Assembly (NCBI RefSeq): GCF_012927125.1
Contig: NZ_JABBFZ010000002.1
Span: 124,001 to 188,000, forward strand
Reading direction: 5' to 3'
Source: Paraburkholderia antibiotica
GTDB taxonomy: Bacteria; Pseudomonadota; Gammaproteobacteria; Burkholderiales; Burkholderiaceae
DNA length: 64,000 bases
Below, piece after piece: positions 62,432-64,000 of this stretch. Both the position numbers and the translations under genes were made by a program. Position 1 is the first letter of the stretch, and every line of letters begins with the position of its first letter. The notes beneath the pieces were generated by a model, which did not search any database, was not told where the DNA came from, and saw only the letters and a list, made by a program, of their open reading frames with translations.

Positions 62432-63418
62432 TTAGCCCTCTTGGCCCGCCGCGTCGCCGCCGAACTTGCGCCGATACGCGCCCGGACTCGTCAGTGCGAT
62501 ACGGCGGAAATGTCGCCGCAGCGACTCCTCCGAACCGAAGCCGGCCAGCTCGGCGACCCGTGCCATCGGTAGCGCGCTCGACGCCTCCAGCAACTCGCGC
62601 GCAATCGCGACGCGCTCGCGCAGCAGCCACTCGTACGGCGCCATTCCCGTCGCGTCGCGAAACTGCCGCTGCAGCGTGCGCGGGCTCATCGCCGCGCGCT
62701 CGGCCAGCGAGCGCAGCGTATGCGGCTCGGCCGGATGGGCGCGCACCCAGTCCATCAGCTTCGCGACGCGGCCGCTTTCGTCGTGCGCGACCGGCCGCGG
62801 CACGAACTGCGCCTGACCGCCCTCGCGATGCGGCGGCACCACCAGCCGTTGCGCGACGCGGTTCGCGACCGCGCTGCCGTGATCGCGCCGCACCAGATGC
62901 AGCAGCATGTCGAGCCCGGCCGCCGAGCCCGCCGAGGTGATCACCTGACCTTCGTCGACATATAGCGCATCGGGCTGCACCTGCAGTTGCGGATAGCGCT
63001 GCCGCAGTTTGTCCGCGTAGCGCCAGTGGGTCGTCACGCGCTTGCCGTCGAGCACGCCGGCCGCCGCCAGCACGAACACGCCCGAGCAGATCGAGCAGAG
63101 CCGCGCGCCGCGTGCATAGGCCGCGCGAAGCGCGTCGAGCAGCGCGGCGAGCAGCGCGGCGGGCGGCAACTCGTCGGCGTCGCGCCAGCCCGGAATCACG
63201 ATCGTGTCGGCGTCCGCGAGCAGCGCCAGCGTGTACGGCGCGGCCAGCGTGATGCCGCCCGCCGCGCGGATCGGACCGGGCTCGCTCGCGCAGACCGCGA
63301 AGCGATACCACGGCACGCCGAGTTCGGGACGCTCGAGCGCGAACAGTTCGGTCACGCAGCCGAATTCGAAGGTGCAGAGCCGGTCGTAGGCCAGCGCGAC
63401 AACGAGATGATTGTGCAT
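62432..63418 (-). CDS. ftrA: GlxA/FtrA-type AraC regulator with DJ-1/PfpI domain
   Basis: 328 residues. The N-terminal DJ-1/PfpI-like domain (about 5-180, LCTFEFGCVTELFALERPEL, then ARLCSICSGVFVLAAAGVLD with the elbow cysteine) is followed by an AraC DNA-binding domain at about 220-320 (TLRSLAERAAMSPRTLQRQF and VAELAGFGSEESLRRHFRRI). The order and length fit GlxA/FtrA regulators, which respond to small molecules. The ATG at 63418 has no strong ribosome site. Its target is not obvious from the neighbours. Confidence 0.88.
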   Translation of the reverse strand: MHNHLVVALAYDRLCTFEFGCVTELFALERPELGVPWYRFAVCASEPGPIRAAGGITLAAPYTLALLADADTIVIPGWRDADELPPAALLAALLDALRAAYARGARLCSICSGVFVLAAAGVLDGKRVTTHWRYADKLRQRYPQLQVQPDALYVDEGQVITSAGSAAGLDMLLHLVRRDHGSAVANRVAQRLVVPPHREGGQAQFVPRPVAHDESGRVAKLMDWVRAHPAEPHTLRSLAERAAMSPRTLQRQFRDATGMAPYEWLLRERVAIARELLEASSALPMARVAELAGFGSEESLRRHFRRIALTSPGAYRRKFGGDAAGQEG

Positions 63419-63838
63419 GGCGCGATGTTACCGAAGATCAGCAATTACGCCATCAGTCCGGCAGCGGGCCGAACTCGATGGGTGGTCCAGGTCGCGCTTT
63501 ACCGCCAGGCCTGCGCGAGCGTAACGCGCCGCGCCTTCACACTTTCACTTACTTTGCATAGCCTGTCACGGGCATCGACCCATCCGCCTGCGAGCATGTC
63601 GAAGCCGCTCCGGCGCACCGCGCCTGGGACTGCGTATATTCAAGCTTCGTTCATGCTTCGTACCCGCCGCGCACCGCCGATCGTCAACTGACCATCTGTT
63701 TGCGGCTATGATGGTGCCCCTATGATGGTGCCCCCCAGGCAACCGCCCGGCAGGTGGCGCTTGCGCCTACGGGCACTGGTCGGCCACACCGTCTCACACC
63801 GTGCAGCACGCACCGAAAAAACTCCCGGAGGACAACGA
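63419..63838. other. 420-bp region upstream of the antiporter gene
   Basis: Divergent intergenic region with no coding frame of note. It carries the 14-bp tandem duplication listed separately and the presumed promoter of the antiporter operon. Confidence 0.45.
63707..63734 (+). repeat. 14-bp tandem duplication including TATGAT
   Basis: TATGATGGTGCCCC is exactly repeated twice in tandem (63707-63720, 63721-63734). TATGAT resembles a -10 box; the second copy has a weak TTGCGG at 15 bases upstream. Confidence 0.7.
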
Positions 63839-64000
63839 ATGGTATTGGGGTGGCTCGTCGTACTTCCGTTCATCGCCGCGGCATTGATCGCGCTCACCAG
63901 TCGGCGCGCGAGCGCGCTCTCGACGTGGATCGCGTTCGCGGCGGCGCTGTTCGGCTGCGCGCTGCTGCTGAGCGAGCGGGTCGGCATGGCCGCTCACGAC
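63839..64000 (+). CDS. Pha/Mnh-type monovalent cation/proton antiporter subunit A, partial
   Basis: The first 54 codons only; the gene runs off the right edge. GGAGGA precedes the ATG. The start MVLGWLVVLPFIAAALIALT, then SRRASALSTWIAFAAALFGC, matches the N-terminal helices of subunit A (MrpA/PhaA, related to NADH dehydrogenase subunit L). Subunit A is a large membrane protein that exchanges Na+ or K+ for protons together with subunits B-G. Later subunits should lie outside the window. Confidence 0.75.
   Translation, partial: MVLGWLVVLPFIAAALIALTSRRASALSTWIAFAAALFGCALLLSERVGMAAHD

Noticed and set aside
1..64000. CRISPR arrays, tRNA or rRNA genes
   Set aside because: No regularly spaced repeats and no cloverleaf or ribosomal sequence were recognised by eye.

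Overview
The window is high-GC DNA with dense, mostly ATGA-coupled operons and gene families typical of a soil or plant-associated Betaproteobacterium. The phenol hydroxylase cluster with a DmpR/MopR-type regulator, paired YceI proteins next to cytochrome b561, NodT-type outer membrane factors, MHS and LysE exporters, and a Pha/Mnh antiporter start all point to Burkholderia sensu lato, most likely Paraburkholderia. That assignment is inference from gene content. No rRNA, tRNA, CRISPR array or complete insertion sequence is visible.

Layout. 1-3933: start of a phenol hydroxylase operon running off the left edge (P0, P1, P2 on the minus strand), divergent from its sigma-54 activator, with a sigma-54 promoter and activator sites between them. 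3977-7351: a MarR regulator divergent from an M20 amidohydrolase and an MHS transporter, with a palindromic operator over the promoter. 7499-9258: a TonB-like lipoprotein, an orphan IS5-type transposase N-terminal protein and a small membrane protein. 9288-17698: efflux system 1 (OMF-MFP-RND-response regulator-kinase). 18018-24031: small secreted and hypothetical proteins, an ArsB-like transporter, cytochrome b561 with two YceI proteins, and DNA polymerase IV. 23998-32405: efflux system 2 (RND-MFP-OMF-response regulator-kinase).

32877-40834: VOC protein divergent from a LysR regulator, a LysE exporter, a coupled DUF4118 sensor-like protein / alpha-beta hydrolase / MipA porin unit, a SulP transporter, and an unannotated 32-residue membrane microprotein behind a 21-bp palindrome. 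41156-48223: a complete beta-glucoside utilisation operon (GH1 beta-glucosidase, ABC importer, LacI regulator) with a LacI operator. 48538-53011: membrane protein, TetR regulator divergent from a metallo-beta-lactamase-fold hydrolase, a two-part membrane protein, and a HAD hydrolase. 53146-58757: a secreted protein, a stand-alone CTP-synthase-like amidotransferase, a truncated SnoaL protein, and a DUF1479 dioxygenase divergent from an AraC regulator. 58776-64000: a transporter remnant, DUF2252, DUF4239-like and secreted proteins, a GlxA/FtrA regulator, and the first codons of a Pha/Mnh antiporter subunit A.

The common theme is small regulator-plus-target modules for aromatic catabolism, efflux and sugar uptake. 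In several of them the operator can be read directly. The least explained items are the microprotein with its palindrome (40707-40834), the repeat in the phenol operon leader, and the membrane/OmpA-like protein at 51176-52294.
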